From Glaciecola flavus (GTDB lineage: Bacteria; Pseudomonadota; Gammaproteobacteria; Enterobacterales; Alteromonadaceae): a DNA stretch of 64,000 nucleotides. The notes under the pieces are model-generated. The model did no database searches. It saw only the letters and a list, made by a program, of their open reading frames with translations, and was not told the origin of the DNA. Below, in pieces: positions 53,449 through 62,910 of this stretch (its first letter is position 1; each line of letters starts with the position of its first letter). The position numbers and the translations under genes are program-made. The DNA is taken from NCBI RefSeq assembly GCF_042646125.1, contig NZ_JBHRSW010000014.1, positions 248,001 to 312,000 of the forward strand, given 5' to 3'.

Positions 53449-54150
53449 TCAGAGAGCTAAGGTCTCTTTAACAAAAGGGATCGTTAGCTTTCGTTGATGC
53501 AAAAGAGAGGCTCTATCCAAACATTCGATGGTTTTCTCAATTTCATGCATACTGCGATTGCTGCGCTTTAAAATAAACTCAATCACCTCTTCTGAGGCTT
53601 CCATTCCTTTTTCACGGGCTAAACTCTGCATTGCCTTGGCTTTGTCCGCATCAGAGAGTTCTAACATCTTAAACGTGAGCCCCCAAGTCAACCTAGACGC
53701 CAAGTCTGGTAGCGATAGATCCAGCTGATTTACCGAGTGCTTAGAGGTAAACACTAAACATCGCGGTGCTTTTTCAATACATTGATTAATAATATCGAAT
53801 ACCATTCGCTGCCAATCAGCAGATTGGCTTAAGCTGTGAATATTATCAAAACAAATACATTGATTGACGCTGACGTCATCTAGTACGCCCACGGGAAGAG
53901 TCACTAACATATCCATATCCAAATAGCGGGCACTTATATTCTGCTGATGACAAAGTTCACTGATTGCCAAGCTTAAATGCGTTTTACCCACGCCACTATT
54001 ACCATGAACAAAAATTATTTTCGTTTGCTTTGAATCAACCAAGGCATCTACAGCTTGATGAAGTTGATGAACAAGCAATGCATTTTGACCCATTACTAGA
54101 TTATCAAAGCTTTTTTCAGAGACTTGTGAGACCGGTAATACTAGCTGCAC
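53449..54150 (-). CDS. hda: DnaA regulatory inactivator Hda
   Basis: A 233-residue AAA+ protein (E. coli 233) that, bound to the sliding clamp, promotes hydrolysis of DnaA-ATP after initiation. The clamp-binding motif 'QLVLPV' is at the very N-terminus, Walker A is 'HGNSGVGKTHLS' and Walker B 'CICFDNIHSLS'. The GTG at 54150 overlaps the preceding stop by one base (TAGTG) and has GGAAG 7 bases upstream, so I prefer it to a TTG 15 bases earlier. It follows DUF2066, a pairing common in this group. Confidence 0.93.
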   Translation of the reverse strand: MQLVLPVSQVSEKSFDNLVMGQNALLVHQLHQAVDALVDSKQTKIIFVHGNSGVGKTHLSLAISELCHQQNISARYLDMDMLVTLPVGVLDDVSVNQCICFDNIHSLSQSADWQRMVFDIINQCIEKAPRCLVFTSKHSVNQLDLSLPDLASRLTWGLTFKMLELSDADKAKAMQSLAREKGMEASEEVIEFILKRSNRSMHEIEKTIECLDRASLLHQRKLTIPFVKETLAL

Positions 54151-55457
54151 TAATTGGCTTCCCAACGCAATTCGAGTACGTCTTCTATTAGCGGGTTTTC
54201 AGCCACCTGTTTTAATCTGCCATCAAACTTAAGAATTTCAATTAGCTTCAAAGGTGTAGTGTTTAAATCAACTGAAAACGTGGCGACGCCTTTATTTTGT
54301 TTGCGTAACACTACCCCTCCCGTTACCGGTAAATTCTCTAACAAACGGGTAATAGCCATGTAGTCGACGATACTTGACACATTATCAATCACTAAATTAA
54401 CTTCGCTCATGCTGTTTTGATTAAAGTCACGACTGGCAAACTGTAGAGCCAATTTATCAGCAAAATAGTGAATAAGTTGCGTGACCAGCTCTTCTGAGGA
54501 TTTCCCATAAAGCCTGCCTATATCCATGTCATCACCCTTGGCAATAATAAAATCCAGTTTGTGTGTAGTGCCTTCCGGTACGATTTCTGGCGTAATTTTT
54601 GGCAGAAGTTCTGGTACAAACTCTTCAACAGGATCTTCTGTTTCCGACAAAAATCCATCTACAGCTAAGCCATCTTGTTTATCTGAAAAAGAACCCGCTG
54701 AGTCTGCACCATCCCCTATTTCAGCGTTAAGTTCTGTTGTCGCATCTAATTCTTCAGGTGCTTGGTCTTGCTGAAGCAGACGATCAATGGCATCCAATTC
54801 AGCATCTATGTCCAAATAGGGACTAATTGCCGCATTAATCAAATAATCCGTGTTATAGCGAATTGAATGCGATTGTAATTTGAGAATTTTTTGGTACCAC
54901 ACATCCTCTGCTGATACCGCCATACTGTCAGTGAGATCACCTACGGGCGTGATGATTGATAAACCGCGCATATAAGCCACATCATCGATGTGTTTATTTA
55001 TTTCTGGATGATTATTTTGTGCGATTTGGTCAATCCGCATGTTTTCTTTTTCTGCCAACCAAATGATGGCACTCGGCCGAATAGACGCCCACACGGGCAA
55101 ATCTGAAGCCTTGAGTAAGTTAATCACTTTTTGATGATTAAAAACCGCTTCAAACACTAGGTTTTCATTTTTTTGATAAAAGCGACTAGACACCAGATAT
55201 TGTTCGAAATTAGTGATAGCGCGTTTTACCACCTCGTTTTCTGTGATGCTTAGATCACCACTGGTTTTCACAAATACCTGTGATAAAGCTTGTTTACCGG
55301 CTTGCTTTTGTGCATTTACGGTTTGATTTTGTACCGTAACACGGCCAATATTGACAGACTGCTCTGCCGACGCCTTTGCAATGCAGGCGATAAATATTGT
55401 TAAGAGTAAAAGCAATCCATACTTCATACCTGATAAAGCGACCTTTATTTCTTTCAT
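54150..55457 (-). CDS. DUF2066 protein
   Basis: A 435-residue protein with an N-terminal signal peptide (about residues 12-32, 'IAKASAEQ') and a DUF2066 domain ('QAGKQALSQVFVKTSGD' and 'WASIRPSAIIWLAEKEN'). The middle, about residues 240-300, is a low-complexity acidic region (Asp, Glu, Ser). The family lies beside hda in many Gammaproteobacteria; function is unknown. TATAAT lies only about 12 bases before the first ATG, so the ATG at 55427 may be the true start; I leave the longer form. Confidence 0.82.
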   Translation of the reverse strand: MKEIKVALSGMKYGLLLLLTIFIACIAKASAEQSVNIGRVTVQNQTVNAQKQAGKQALSQVFVKTSGDLSITENEVVKRAITNFEQYLVSSRFYQKNENLVFEAVFNHQKVINLLKASDLPVWASIRPSAIIWLAEKENMRIDQIAQNNHPEINKHIDDVAYMRGLSIITPVGDLTDSMAVSAEDVWYQKILKLQSHSIRYNTDYLINAAISPYLDIDAELDAIDRLLQQDQAPEELDATTELNAEIGDGADSAGSFSDKQDGLAVDGFLSETEDPVEEFVPELLPKITPEIVPEGTTHKLDFIIAKGDDMDIGRLYGKSSEELVTQLIHYFADKLALQFASRDFNQNSMSEVNLVIDNVSSIVDYMAITRLLENLPVTGGVVLRKQNKGVATFSVDLNTTPLKLIEILKFDGRLKQVAENPLIEDVLELRWEAN

Positions 55458-55565
55458 TTTTCGACTGCATTATACAGCAAAGATTCAAGCTCCCTACAAG
55501 TTTTAATACAATTTTTAGCAGCTAACTGTTAAAATCCCCGCGCATTTTTTTCAGAGGAAGTTTCA

Positions 55566-56603
55566 GTGGCAGAAAATAAACCGTCATTAAGTTACAAAGA
55601 CGCAGGCGTAGATATTGACGCGGGGAATCAATTAGTAGAACGCATAAAAACGGTAACCAAACGCACACATCGCCCTGAAGTAAAAGGCGGCTTAGGTGGA
55701 TTTGGCGCATTGTGTTCTTTGCCAACTAAATATAAAAATCCCTTGTTAGTCTCAGGTACTGACGGGGTGGGCACTAAACTGCGCTTGGCTATGGATCTCA
55801 AACAGCACAGCGGCATTGGTATAGATTTGGTGGCCATGTGCGTGAACGACCTTATCGTTCAAGGGGCAGAGCCACTGTTCTTTTTAGATTATTATGCAAC
55901 AGGCAAATTAAATGTAGATACGGCAGTGGAAGTCGTCAGCGGCATCGGCAAAGGTTGCGAGTTATCGGGCTGCGCCTTAATCGGCGGTGAAACTGCAGAA
56001 ATGCCCGGTATGTATCACAATGATGACTATGATGTTGCTGGGTTTTGCGTTGGTGTAGTAGAAGCCGATGATGTCATCGATGGAAGTAAAGTACGTGCAG
56101 GTAACAAGATTATTGCACTTGCATCTTCAGGTCCGCACTCGAATGGTTACTCGTTAATAAGAAAAATACTAGAAGTGAGTAATATAGATACTGATGACTT
56201 GCTAGAAGGCAAGGCTATTAAAGATCACCTACTAGAACCAACACGAATATACGTTAAAAACATCTTGAGCTTGCTAGAAAAACACAAAGTCAACGCGATA
56301 TCTCACATCACGGGTGGCGGTTTCTGGGAAAACATACCTAGAGTGTTACCTAGTAACTTGAGCGCAAAAATAAATGAAAATTCATGGCAATGGCCTGCAA
56401 TATTTTCAACTTTACAACAAGCCGGCAACGTGAGCACACATGAAATGTATCGTACTTTCAACTGCGGTGTTGGGCTAATATTGGTGGTTGAAGACAATGA
56501 AGCAGAATCCTGTGTAGCCTTGCTAAACGAGCTGAGTGAAAACGCGTGGATCATCGGAGAAATAGACGAAAAAACCACGGATGAATCGGTAATTATTGCC
56601 TAA
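55566..56603 (+). CDS. purM: Phosphoribosylformylglycinamidine cyclo-ligase
   Basis: A 345-residue AIR synthetase (E. coli 345) of purine synthesis. 'YKDAGVDIDAGNQLVERIK' opens it, 'SGTDGVGTKLRLAMDL' binds ATP, 'GCALIGGETAEMPGMY' and 'SHITGGGFWENIPRVLP' complete the fold. The start is GTG with GAGGAAG upstream. It overlaps purN by one base (TAATG). The E. coli neighbours upp and uraA, which sit between hda and purM there, are absent. Confidence 0.97.
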   Translation: MAENKPSLSYKDAGVDIDAGNQLVERIKTVTKRTHRPEVKGGLGGFGALCSLPTKYKNPLLVSGTDGVGTKLRLAMDLKQHSGIGIDLVAMCVNDLIVQGAEPLFFLDYYATGKLNVDTAVEVVSGIGKGCELSGCALIGGETAEMPGMYHNDDYDVAGFCVGVVEADDVIDGSKVRAGNKIIALASSGPHSNGYSLIRKILEVSNIDTDDLLEGKAIKDHLLEPTRIYVKNILSLLEKHKVNAISHITGGGFWENIPRVLPSNLSAKINENSWQWPAIFSTLQQAGNVSTHEMYRTFNCGVGLILVVEDNEAESCVALLNELSENAWIIGEIDEKTTDESVIIA

Positions 56604-57259
56604 TGCCCGCAAAAAACATTGTAATTTTGGTATCAGGCAACGGAACAAATGCACAAGCGATTATTGAAAGTTGTCATCAAAGCAAAATTAACGCGAAAGT
56701 ATGTGCTGTCATTTCAAATAGACCGTCAGCATATGCCTTAAACCGTGCGAAAGCAGCCAACATTGATGCTATATGTATTGACCACGAGTTGTTTGAAAGT
56801 AGAGAAGCGTTTGATGAAACTTTACGTAAACAAATCGATGAGTATCAGCCTGATTTAGTTGTATTGGCTGGGTTTATGCGGATATTGAGCAGTCAATTCG
56901 TCAAGCATTATGAGGGGAAAATGCTGAATATTCATCCCTCATTGCTTCCTCTTTACCCTGGCTTAAATACACACAAACGCGCAATAGAAAACAAAGACAC
57001 AATACATGGCGCAAGTGTTCATTTTGTGACGGGTGAACTAGACGGCGGACCGGTTGTCATACAAGCTCAAGTTAACATTGCTAAAGACGATACACCCGAT
57101 ACCTTGGCTACCAAGGTGGCTGAAAAAGAATGGGAGATATACCCGTTGGCAATTGCATGGTATTGTGATGGTCGTTTAACTACCGCCAAAGATAAGCTTA
57201 TCTTGGATGGCAAGACACTTAGCAGAAATGGAATACTCTACAATGAGCATCTCGTCTAA
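56603..57259 (+). CDS. purN: Phosphoribosylglycinamide formyltransferase
   Basis: A 218-residue GAR transformylase (E. coli 212) that uses 10-formyl-tetrahydrofolate. 'VLVSGNGTNAQAIIES' binds substrate phosphate; the catalytic Asn-His-Asp set is in 'MLNIHPSLLPLYPGL' (His near 108) and 'GELDGGPVVIQAQV'. It is coupled to purM, and its 3' end overlaps the start of the DUF3108 gene by about 17 bases. Confidence 0.97.
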   Translation: MPAKNIVILVSGNGTNAQAIIESCHQSKINAKVCAVISNRPSAYALNRAKAANIDAICIDHELFESREAFDETLRKQIDEYQPDLVVLAGFMRILSSQFVKHYEGKMLNIHPSLLPLYPGLNTHKRAIENKDTIHGASVHFVTGELDGGPVVIQAQVNIAKDDTPDTLATKVAEKEWEIYPLAIAWYCDGRLTTAKDKLILDGKTLSRNGILYNEHLV

Positions 57260-57956
57260 ACAGCTATACCGAGGACTCGCGAGCCTCATTTGTCTGATGG
57301 GGATCATCAGTTCTGCCGACGCGCAAAATTATGTGCTAAAGCCTTTTTCATCTGAGTTTACCGCCTATCATGATAACGATGAAGTCGGCTCAGCCTCGTT
57401 ACAACTCGAACGTTTACCCGACAATACCTTTAAGTTAAATTACCACTCCAAAGTATCCAAGTTTTTCCTTTCTGACAAACGTTATGAAACCAGCGTTTTT
57501 AGTATCACTCCTCAAGGCTTTGTTCCCATTACATATGAATACGTAAGAAAAGGAACAGGTAGAAATAAACACTTGTTTGTTGAGTTCAAAAATGACGAAA
57601 GGCAAATTAAAGTTAACGAAGAAGTAAAATATCGCTGGCATAATGAGTTGGACAATCAGCTGTTTCGCATTGATTTGTCAAACAAACTAGCCAACGATTC
57701 AACACTTATTACCTATGACTTTATTAACTCTAGAGGTGAAAAACGTCGTTACACTATCGAAAAGCTAAAAAAAGAAACCTTATCTCTCCCCTATGGTGAG
57801 CTTGAAGCCTTTAAAGTTAAAATTAACCGCGAAACAAACAAACGAAAAACCTTTGCTTGGTATGCCCCCTCATTGAACTGGGCATTAGTGCGCTTACAGC
57901 AATTTAAGGAAGACAAAGAGCAAGGCGATATGAGGCTATCCAGTTTCGAACAATGA
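57243..57956 (+). CDS. DUF3108 secreted protein
   Basis: A 237-residue protein with a signal peptide (about residues 1-28, 'ISSADAQN') and a single beta-rich DUF3108 domain: 'PFSSEFTAYHDNDEVGSASL' and the C-terminal 'TFAWYAPSLNWALVRLQQ'. Function unknown, presumably periplasmic. The start is chosen at the ATG giving 'MSISSKQLYR', inside the 3' end of purN; an earlier in-frame ATG (57228) is possible. It commonly follows purN in related genomes. Confidence 0.8.
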   Translation: MSISSKQLYRGLASLICLMGIISSADAQNYVLKPFSSEFTAYHDNDEVGSASLQLERLPDNTFKLNYHSKVSKFFLSDKRYETSVFSITPQGFVPITYEYVRKGTGRNKHLFVEFKNDERQIKVNEEVKYRWHNELDNQLFRIDLSNKLANDSTLITYDFINSRGEKRRYTIEKLKKETLSLPYGELEAFKVKINRETNKRKTFAWYAPSLNWALVRLQQFKEDKEQGDMRLSSFEQ

Positions 57957-57982
57957 TATGTATACAAAAAGCCTAATAAGAC

Positions 57983-58408
57983 ATGCTTGAAAATATTCAA
58001 ACCTTTTTTACTCACATTTTAATTGCCCTAGTTTGTATACTTTTGATCTTTGGATTATTCGATGCCGTGTGGTTAGGCTACTTAGCCAAAAACTTATACA
58101 AAGATGAAATGCAGAGCCTACTGCGTGAGCAGTTCGTAATGTGGCCATGGCTCGTATTCTATTTAATGTATTCTTGCATCATATTCATTTTGTGCATTGT
58201 CCCTAATAGAGAAAAACCTTGGTTTTATGCCGCAATTGACGGTGCCCTACTTGGCGCAGCCAGTTACGGCGCTTACAACTTGACCGCATACAGTATTATT
58301 GAAGGGTTTTCCCTTACGATTATGCTTGTTGATTGGTCTTGGGGGATCTTCTTGAGCAGTATCGTAGCATGTGCAGGATGGTTTGGCTTCCAGCTGCTAC
58401 GCAAATAG
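57983..58408 (+). CDS. DUF2177 membrane protein
   Basis: A 141-residue inner-membrane protein with four transmembrane helices. The opening 'LIFGLFDAVWLGYLAKNLY' and the late 'MLVDWSWGIFLSS' match the DUF2177 family, in which the acidic residues in helix 1 and 4 are conserved. Function unknown. It follows the DUF3108 gene by 26 bases. Confidence 0.85.
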   Translation: MLENIQTFFTHILIALVCILLIFGLFDAVWLGYLAKNLYKDEMQSLLREQFVMWPWLVFYLMYSCIIFILCIVPNREKPWFYAAIDGALLGAASYGAYNLTAYSIIEGFSLTIMLVDWSWGIFLSSIVACAGWFGFQLLRK

Positions 58409-58530
58409 CCATTCCCTCCGCTGTACGCAGTCTAGTGTTAGTTGTCGACAAACGTGTCTAGATCCCGCTGACATTTTTTAAATCACTTGCAATTTTGTAG
58501 TAATGGATATAGCTTAGGCTCTTAGTAATG

Positions 58531-58540
58531 TGGTCTGACC
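58531..58540 (+). promoter_or_regulatory. Possible FadR-like operator before fadE
   Basis: TGGTCTGACC is the central part of the enterobacterial FadR site (TGGTnnGACCA-like) and lies 12-22 bases upstream of the fadE start, overlapping the region just before its ribosome site. FadR represses fad genes until long-chain acyl-CoA binds it. Only a 10-base core fits, so the call is tentative. Confidence 0.4.
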
Positions 58541-58552
58541 TTTGAGGAAATT

Positions 58553-61009
58553 ATGTCCGATACTATCTGGTTCATACTTGTCTTAGCATCACTCGGCGTT
58601 GTAAGTTACAAGCAGTTTTCGTTACAAAGCGGCATTGCCACTGTTGGCATTACCCTGTTTTTTGCAAGTGTCTTTGGCAGTTTGGGCTTTTTTTCATGGC
58701 TCTTGTTTTTGGCCATCGCTGTCCCCTTAGCGTACGAACCAATTAGAAAAGATGTACTTAGTAAAAAACTTCTCGCGTTTTATAAACGCGTCTCTCCAGA
58801 AATGTCGAGCACCGAGCAAGAGGCAATAGACGCAGGCACCGTTTGGTGGGATGGAGAACTCTTCAGCGGTAAACCAGATTGGCAAAAGCTACATAACATT
58901 TCTAAACCACGCTTGAGTGCAGATGAGCAAGCATTTTTGGATGGTCCATGCGAGCAAGTCTGTGCAATGGTGAACGAATGGCAAATTAACCATGTAGACG
59001 CCGACTTGCCTGATGAGATTTGGGCTTTTCTCAAAGAACACCGCTTTTTTGCCATGATAATAGACAAAAAATATGGTGGCTTACAGTATTCCGCCTATGC
59101 ACAACGATGCGTATTACAAAAATTGGCAGGAACCAGTGCAGTACTCTCTAGCACCGTCGGTGTGCCAAATTCGCTCGGACCAGGCGAGCTGCTACAACAT
59201 TATGGTACAAAAGAGCAACAAGACTACTACTTACCTCGCCTTGCCGCAGGAGAAGAAATCCCCTGTTTTGCCTTGACGAGTCCAGAAGCTGGCTCTGATG
59301 CGGGAGCCATACCCGATCAAGGCATTGTGTGCAAAGGCACCTATCAAGGTAAAGAAGTGCTCGGCATGTCGCTGACCTTTAATAAGCGCTATATTACGCT
59401 CGCACCGGTTGCGACGGTAATTGGCTTGGCCTTTAAACTTCTAGATCCCGATGGTTTATTGGGGAAACAATCTGATTTAGGTATAACTTGTGCGCTGATC
59501 CCCAGAGACACAGAGGGCTTGGAAATTGGTCGCCGACATTTCCCGATGAACACCCCCTTTCACAATGGTCCACTGCGTGGTGAAAACATATTCGTACCTT
59601 TGAGCTTTATCATCGGCGGCGAAAAAATGGCAGGCAAAGGCTGGCGAATGTTAATGGAATGTTTGTCCGTTGGCCGATGCATCACACTTCCCTCCTCTGC
59701 TGCTGGCGGTGTGAAACAAATCGCGCTTGCGACTGGTGCCTATGCGCGGATTAGGCGACAATTTAGACTACCTATCGGACAAATGGAAGGTGTGGAAGAA
59801 ATGCTCGCTCGTATCGGTGGGAATGCCTACATGATGGATGCGGTCACTGCGCTGTCAACCGCAGGCGTTGACCTAGGCGAAAAACCTTCTGTTATCAGCG
59901 CAATATGCAAGTACCACCTTACGGAGAAAATGCGTGAGTGTGTCAATGATGCAATGGATGTGCATGGGGGAAAAGGCATCTGTTTAGGCCCCAGTAATTA
60001 CTTAGGCCGTGCGTATCAGGGCACCCCTATTTCTATCACTGTTGAAGGTGCAAATATACTGACACGGAATATGATGATTTTTGGACAAGGTGCGATGCGT
60101 TGTCATCCTTTCGTTTTGGAAGAAATGAAGGCGGCAAACATCAGTAATGAAGCCCAACAACTCGATGCCTTTGACAAAGCTGTGTTTGCTCATATCGGTT
60201 TTGCTTTCAGCAATACCGTACGTTCCCTGTGGTTCTCGTTAACTAGCGGCTACTTTAGCCGAACTCCTTTTAGAGACGACACAGCCAGATATTATCAAGC
60301 CTTACAAGGTTTTTCTGCCAACTTGGCATTACTCACTGACATATCCATGGGCGTACTCGGCGGAAATTTAAAGCGCAAAGAGCGTTTATCAGCACGATTA
60401 GGAGATGTGTTAAGTCACTTATATTTAGCTAGTGCCACATTGAAAAAATACGATGAGCAAGGACGACTGCATGAGGACTTGCCCTTTGTCCATTGGGCAC
60501 TACGCGATAGCTTGCATAAAATTGAGGTAGCGATAGACGATTTTATTCGCAACTTTCCTTCAACACCGATTGCCCTGTATTTGCGTTGTGTTGTTATGCC
60601 CTTTGGGAAGCGCTTCGATAAGCCTTCTGACGACATTGAACACAAGGTCGCAAGTATTCTTCAAACTCCCTCCAGTGCAAGAGATAGGCTGGGTTACGGG
60701 CAATATTTGGGTAACTTGTTTGGTGATTTGGAAGACACGCTTAAAAACATGATTGCTGCAGAGCCTATATTTGATCGAGTATGTAAAAGCTTGGGTGAAA
60801 AACGTCAAATGACGCAGTTAGATCAACTTGCTGACAAAGCCCTAGCGGCGAACTTGATAAGCGAAGAAGAAGCAACAATTTTTAGAAACGCGGAAGCTGG
60901 AAGATTGCGAACCATAAATGTGGATGACTTTGACCCTAAAGAACTAGTATCCGCTTCCAGCACCAAAGCTAAGACCACACGCGCGAGAAAAAAGAAAGTG
61001 TCAAACTAA
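58553..61009 (+). CDS. fadE: Acyl-CoA dehydrogenase FadE
   Basis: An 818-residue membrane-linked acyl-CoA dehydrogenase (E. coli FadE 814) for the first oxidation step of fatty-acid degradation. Two N-terminal hydrophobic segments (about residues 3-25 and 30-65) precede the dehydrogenase core: 'CFALTSPEAGSDAGAIPD' binds flavin, 'MDVHGGKGICLGPSNYLGRAYQ' near 470-490 is typical. The C-terminal extension ends in a basic tail. A FadR-like site lies just upstream. It converges with add, with a 20-base gap. Confidence 0.96.
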   Translation: MSDTIWFILVLASLGVVSYKQFSLQSGIATVGITLFFASVFGSLGFFSWLLFLAIAVPLAYEPIRKDVLSKKLLAFYKRVSPEMSSTEQEAIDAGTVWWDGELFSGKPDWQKLHNISKPRLSADEQAFLDGPCEQVCAMVNEWQINHVDADLPDEIWAFLKEHRFFAMIIDKKYGGLQYSAYAQRCVLQKLAGTSAVLSSTVGVPNSLGPGELLQHYGTKEQQDYYLPRLAAGEEIPCFALTSPEAGSDAGAIPDQGIVCKGTYQGKEVLGMSLTFNKRYITLAPVATVIGLAFKLLDPDGLLGKQSDLGITCALIPRDTEGLEIGRRHFPMNTPFHNGPLRGENIFVPLSFIIGGEKMAGKGWRMLMECLSVGRCITLPSSAAGGVKQIALATGAYARIRRQFRLPIGQMEGVEEMLARIGGNAYMMDAVTALSTAGVDLGEKPSVISAICKYHLTEKMRECVNDAMDVHGGKGICLGPSNYLGRAYQGTPISITVEGANILTRNMMIFGQGAMRCHPFVLEEMKAANISNEAQQLDAFDKAVFAHIGFAFSNTVRSLWFSLTSGYFSRTPFRDDTARYYQALQGFSANLALLTDISMGVLGGNLKRKERLSARLGDVLSHLYLASATLKKYDEQGRLHEDLPFVHWALRDSLHKIEVAIDDFIRNFPSTPIALYLRCVVMPFGKRFDKPSDDIEHKVASILQTPSSARDRLGYGQYLGNLFGDLEDTLKNMIAAEPIFDRVCKSLGEKRQMTQLDQLADKALAANLISEEEATIFRNAEAGRLRTINVDDFDPKELVSASSTKAKTTRARKKKVSN

Positions 61010-61029
61010 TTATGAATGTTGCTAAGAGT

Positions 61030-62010
61030 CTAGACTCCTTTGAGCAAGTCTTGTTTATCCCCATCTGACAAAAAAGCTTGTTCAATGGCGTTTAATTTTA
61101 ACTGTTCGACTTCAGCGCAGCTTAGATTAAATAAACTTTGAGCCAATTTAAATTCATCGCGCAGTGTAATGTTCGACACCCCAGGATCATCCGTATGCAA
61201 ACTGACGGGAATACCTTTTGCTAAAAAGGTCCTAAGTGGGTGACTCGGTAAATCAGACCACGCACCTGTTTGATAGTTTGAGGTTAAGCATGCCTCGATA
61301 CCAATTTTATGTTCTGCCAAATAGCCCATTAAAGCATCGTCATCAATCGCTGCCACACCATGGCCAATTCGAGATGCCCCTAGATATTTAATCGCATCCC
61401 ATATACTTTGAGCACCATCTGCTTCTCCAGCATGCACAGTGGCGGCTAGGCCAGCATCACGTACTCGTTCAAAATGTGACGCGAATAACTTCGCTGGAAA
61501 CGCTTTTTCGTCTCCGGCTAAATCTACAGCAACAAAATTGTTTTTTCGGGACAGTATTGCCTCTAACTCATTCATACAGTTTGTAGCGCCAAACGAACGA
61601 CTCAAGATCCCAATTAAATTGGCTTTGATTGAAAAATCCCGCTCTCCTGCCGCAACGCCGCTTATCACGGCATCTATTACCTCATGCATGGCTAGTTGGT
61701 GGCTGATCGCCATGTAATAGGGCGAAAAACGAAGTTCAACATAAGCCAAACCTTCGTTATACGCATCTTCTACGTTTTCGTAGGCCACCCGATAGCAATC
61801 TTCTGCTGAAGTAAGGATAGACACCCCGTAATCGAGTTTTTGCAAAAACGCTAATAAATCTGAGGTTTTATCTTTAATAAAGATAAGGTCTTGTAAGGTC
61901 TGCAATGAATGCCGTGCGAGCGGCAGTCCTTTCTTGCTCGCAATATCTAAGATGGTAGAAGGGCGAATATTGCCATCCAAGTGCCTATGTAAATCAAGCA
62001 AAGGCAACAT
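61030..62010 (-). CDS. add: Adenosine deaminase
   Basis: A 326-residue zinc TIM-barrel hydrolase (E. coli 333) that converts adenosine to inosine. 'LLDLHRHLDGNIRPSTI' holds the HxH zinc ligands and substrate sites, 'AATVHAGEADGA' the catalytic Glu and zinc His, 'RIGHGVAA' the proton-relay His, and 'SLHTDDPGVSN' the Asp pair. The response-regulator gene lies 4 bases upstream in the same direction, so the two are probably co-transcribed. Confidence 0.95.
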   Translation of the reverse strand: MLPLLDLHRHLDGNIRPSTILDIASKKGLPLARHSLQTLQDLIFIKDKTSDLLAFLQKLDYGVSILTSAEDCYRVAYENVEDAYNEGLAYVELRFSPYYMAISHQLAMHEVIDAVISGVAAGERDFSIKANLIGILSRSFGATNCMNELEAILSRKNNFVAVDLAGDEKAFPAKLFASHFERVRDAGLAATVHAGEADGAQSIWDAIKYLGASRIGHGVAAIDDDALMGYLAEHKIGIEACLTSNYQTGAWSDLPSHPLRTFLAKGIPVSLHTDDPGVSNITLRDEFKLAQSLFNLSCAEVEQLKLNAIEQAFLSDGDKQDLLKGV

Positions 62011-62014
62011 GGGT

Positions 62015-62650
62015 TTAGTCGAGTTGTAGTTTTTCGATAGCGACTAATATTTGTGTGCGAGACTTAACATTTAAACGCTTAAATATCATACTAATATGCG
62101 CTTTAACCGTTGCTTCGGTCACGTTCAGTTCATCCGCGATGTGCTTATTCATCAAACCTTGTTTAATAAATCTGAGTACTTGGAACTGTTTTGGAGTGAG
62201 TTCTTTTACCTGATGTGCTATTTCTAAAGTATCGGAGTTGACCTCTACTAGCTCTTTTTCTATGTGCGCAGGTAACCACTTATCCCCATCTAGCACTGTT
62301 TTCAGCGCAACGATTAAATCTGATGTAGGCGTAGTTTTTGGAATAAAAGCATCTGCCCCAAACTCAAGCACTTGAGATATCACGTCAATTGAATCCGTCG
62401 CCGACACTACGGCAATAGGTAAGTCTGGGTATGTTTGTTTGATCCTCAATAAGCCATAAAAATTATCACAACCCGGCATATTTAAATCTAACAGCAAAAG
62501 ATTAAGGCGCCTATTATTGCGTATTACATTTATTGTGGAATTAAACGAATCTGACTCAAGATAGGTGACTCTGTCAAACTCAGTTTTTAGTGCGGCTTTT
62601 AGGGCTTCCCTATAAAGCGGATGGTCGTCCGCAATTAAAAATTTAAGCAT
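62015..62650 (-). CDS. LuxR-type response regulator
   Basis: A 211-residue NarL/FixJ-type regulator. The receiver domain (about residues 1-120) has D8/D9, the phospho-acceptor D55 in 'LLLLDLNMPGC' and a Lys near 105; the LuxR helix-turn-helix is at about 148-205 ('LTPKQFQVLRFIKQGLMNKH' and 'NVTEATVKAHISMIFKRL'). No kinase is adjacent, so it is an orphan here. It sits directly before add; it may control nucleoside or nutrient use, but that is inference. The upstream gap carries a short ATT-repeat. Confidence 0.9.
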   Translation of the reverse strand: MLKFLIADDHPLYREALKAALKTEFDRVTYLESDSFNSTINVIRNNRRLNLLLLDLNMPGCDNFYGLLRIKQTYPDLPIAVVSATDSIDVISQVLEFGADAFIPKTTPTSDLIVALKTVLDGDKWLPAHIEKELVEVNSDTLEIAHQVKELTPKQFQVLRFIKQGLMNKHIADELNVTEATVKAHISMIFKRLNVKSRTQILVAIEKLQLD

Positions 62651-62910
62651 TTGTTATTGGCTTCCTCTAACTACTACGGCTTAATTTCGTGATATCTGAA
62701 AAAATATCTTAAATTTCAGCGGTATTATTAGTATTATTATTATTGTTCGTTGTTACTAAGTCCGTCATTTACACTTATATTACAACAACATCAAAAAGAG
62801 TAGCGCCACTCTCCCATCTATTTATTGTAGTCATATTGTTACAAGTATGAAAGACTATATTTGTATTAATATGTAATCAGTTAATTATAAGTTAATATAA
62901 AGTCAAATAT

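Noticed and set aside
62722..62752. ATT trinucleotide run upstream of the LuxR-type regulator.
   Set aside because: Short and interrupted, in an AT-rich gap; it is not strong enough to be called a functional repeat.
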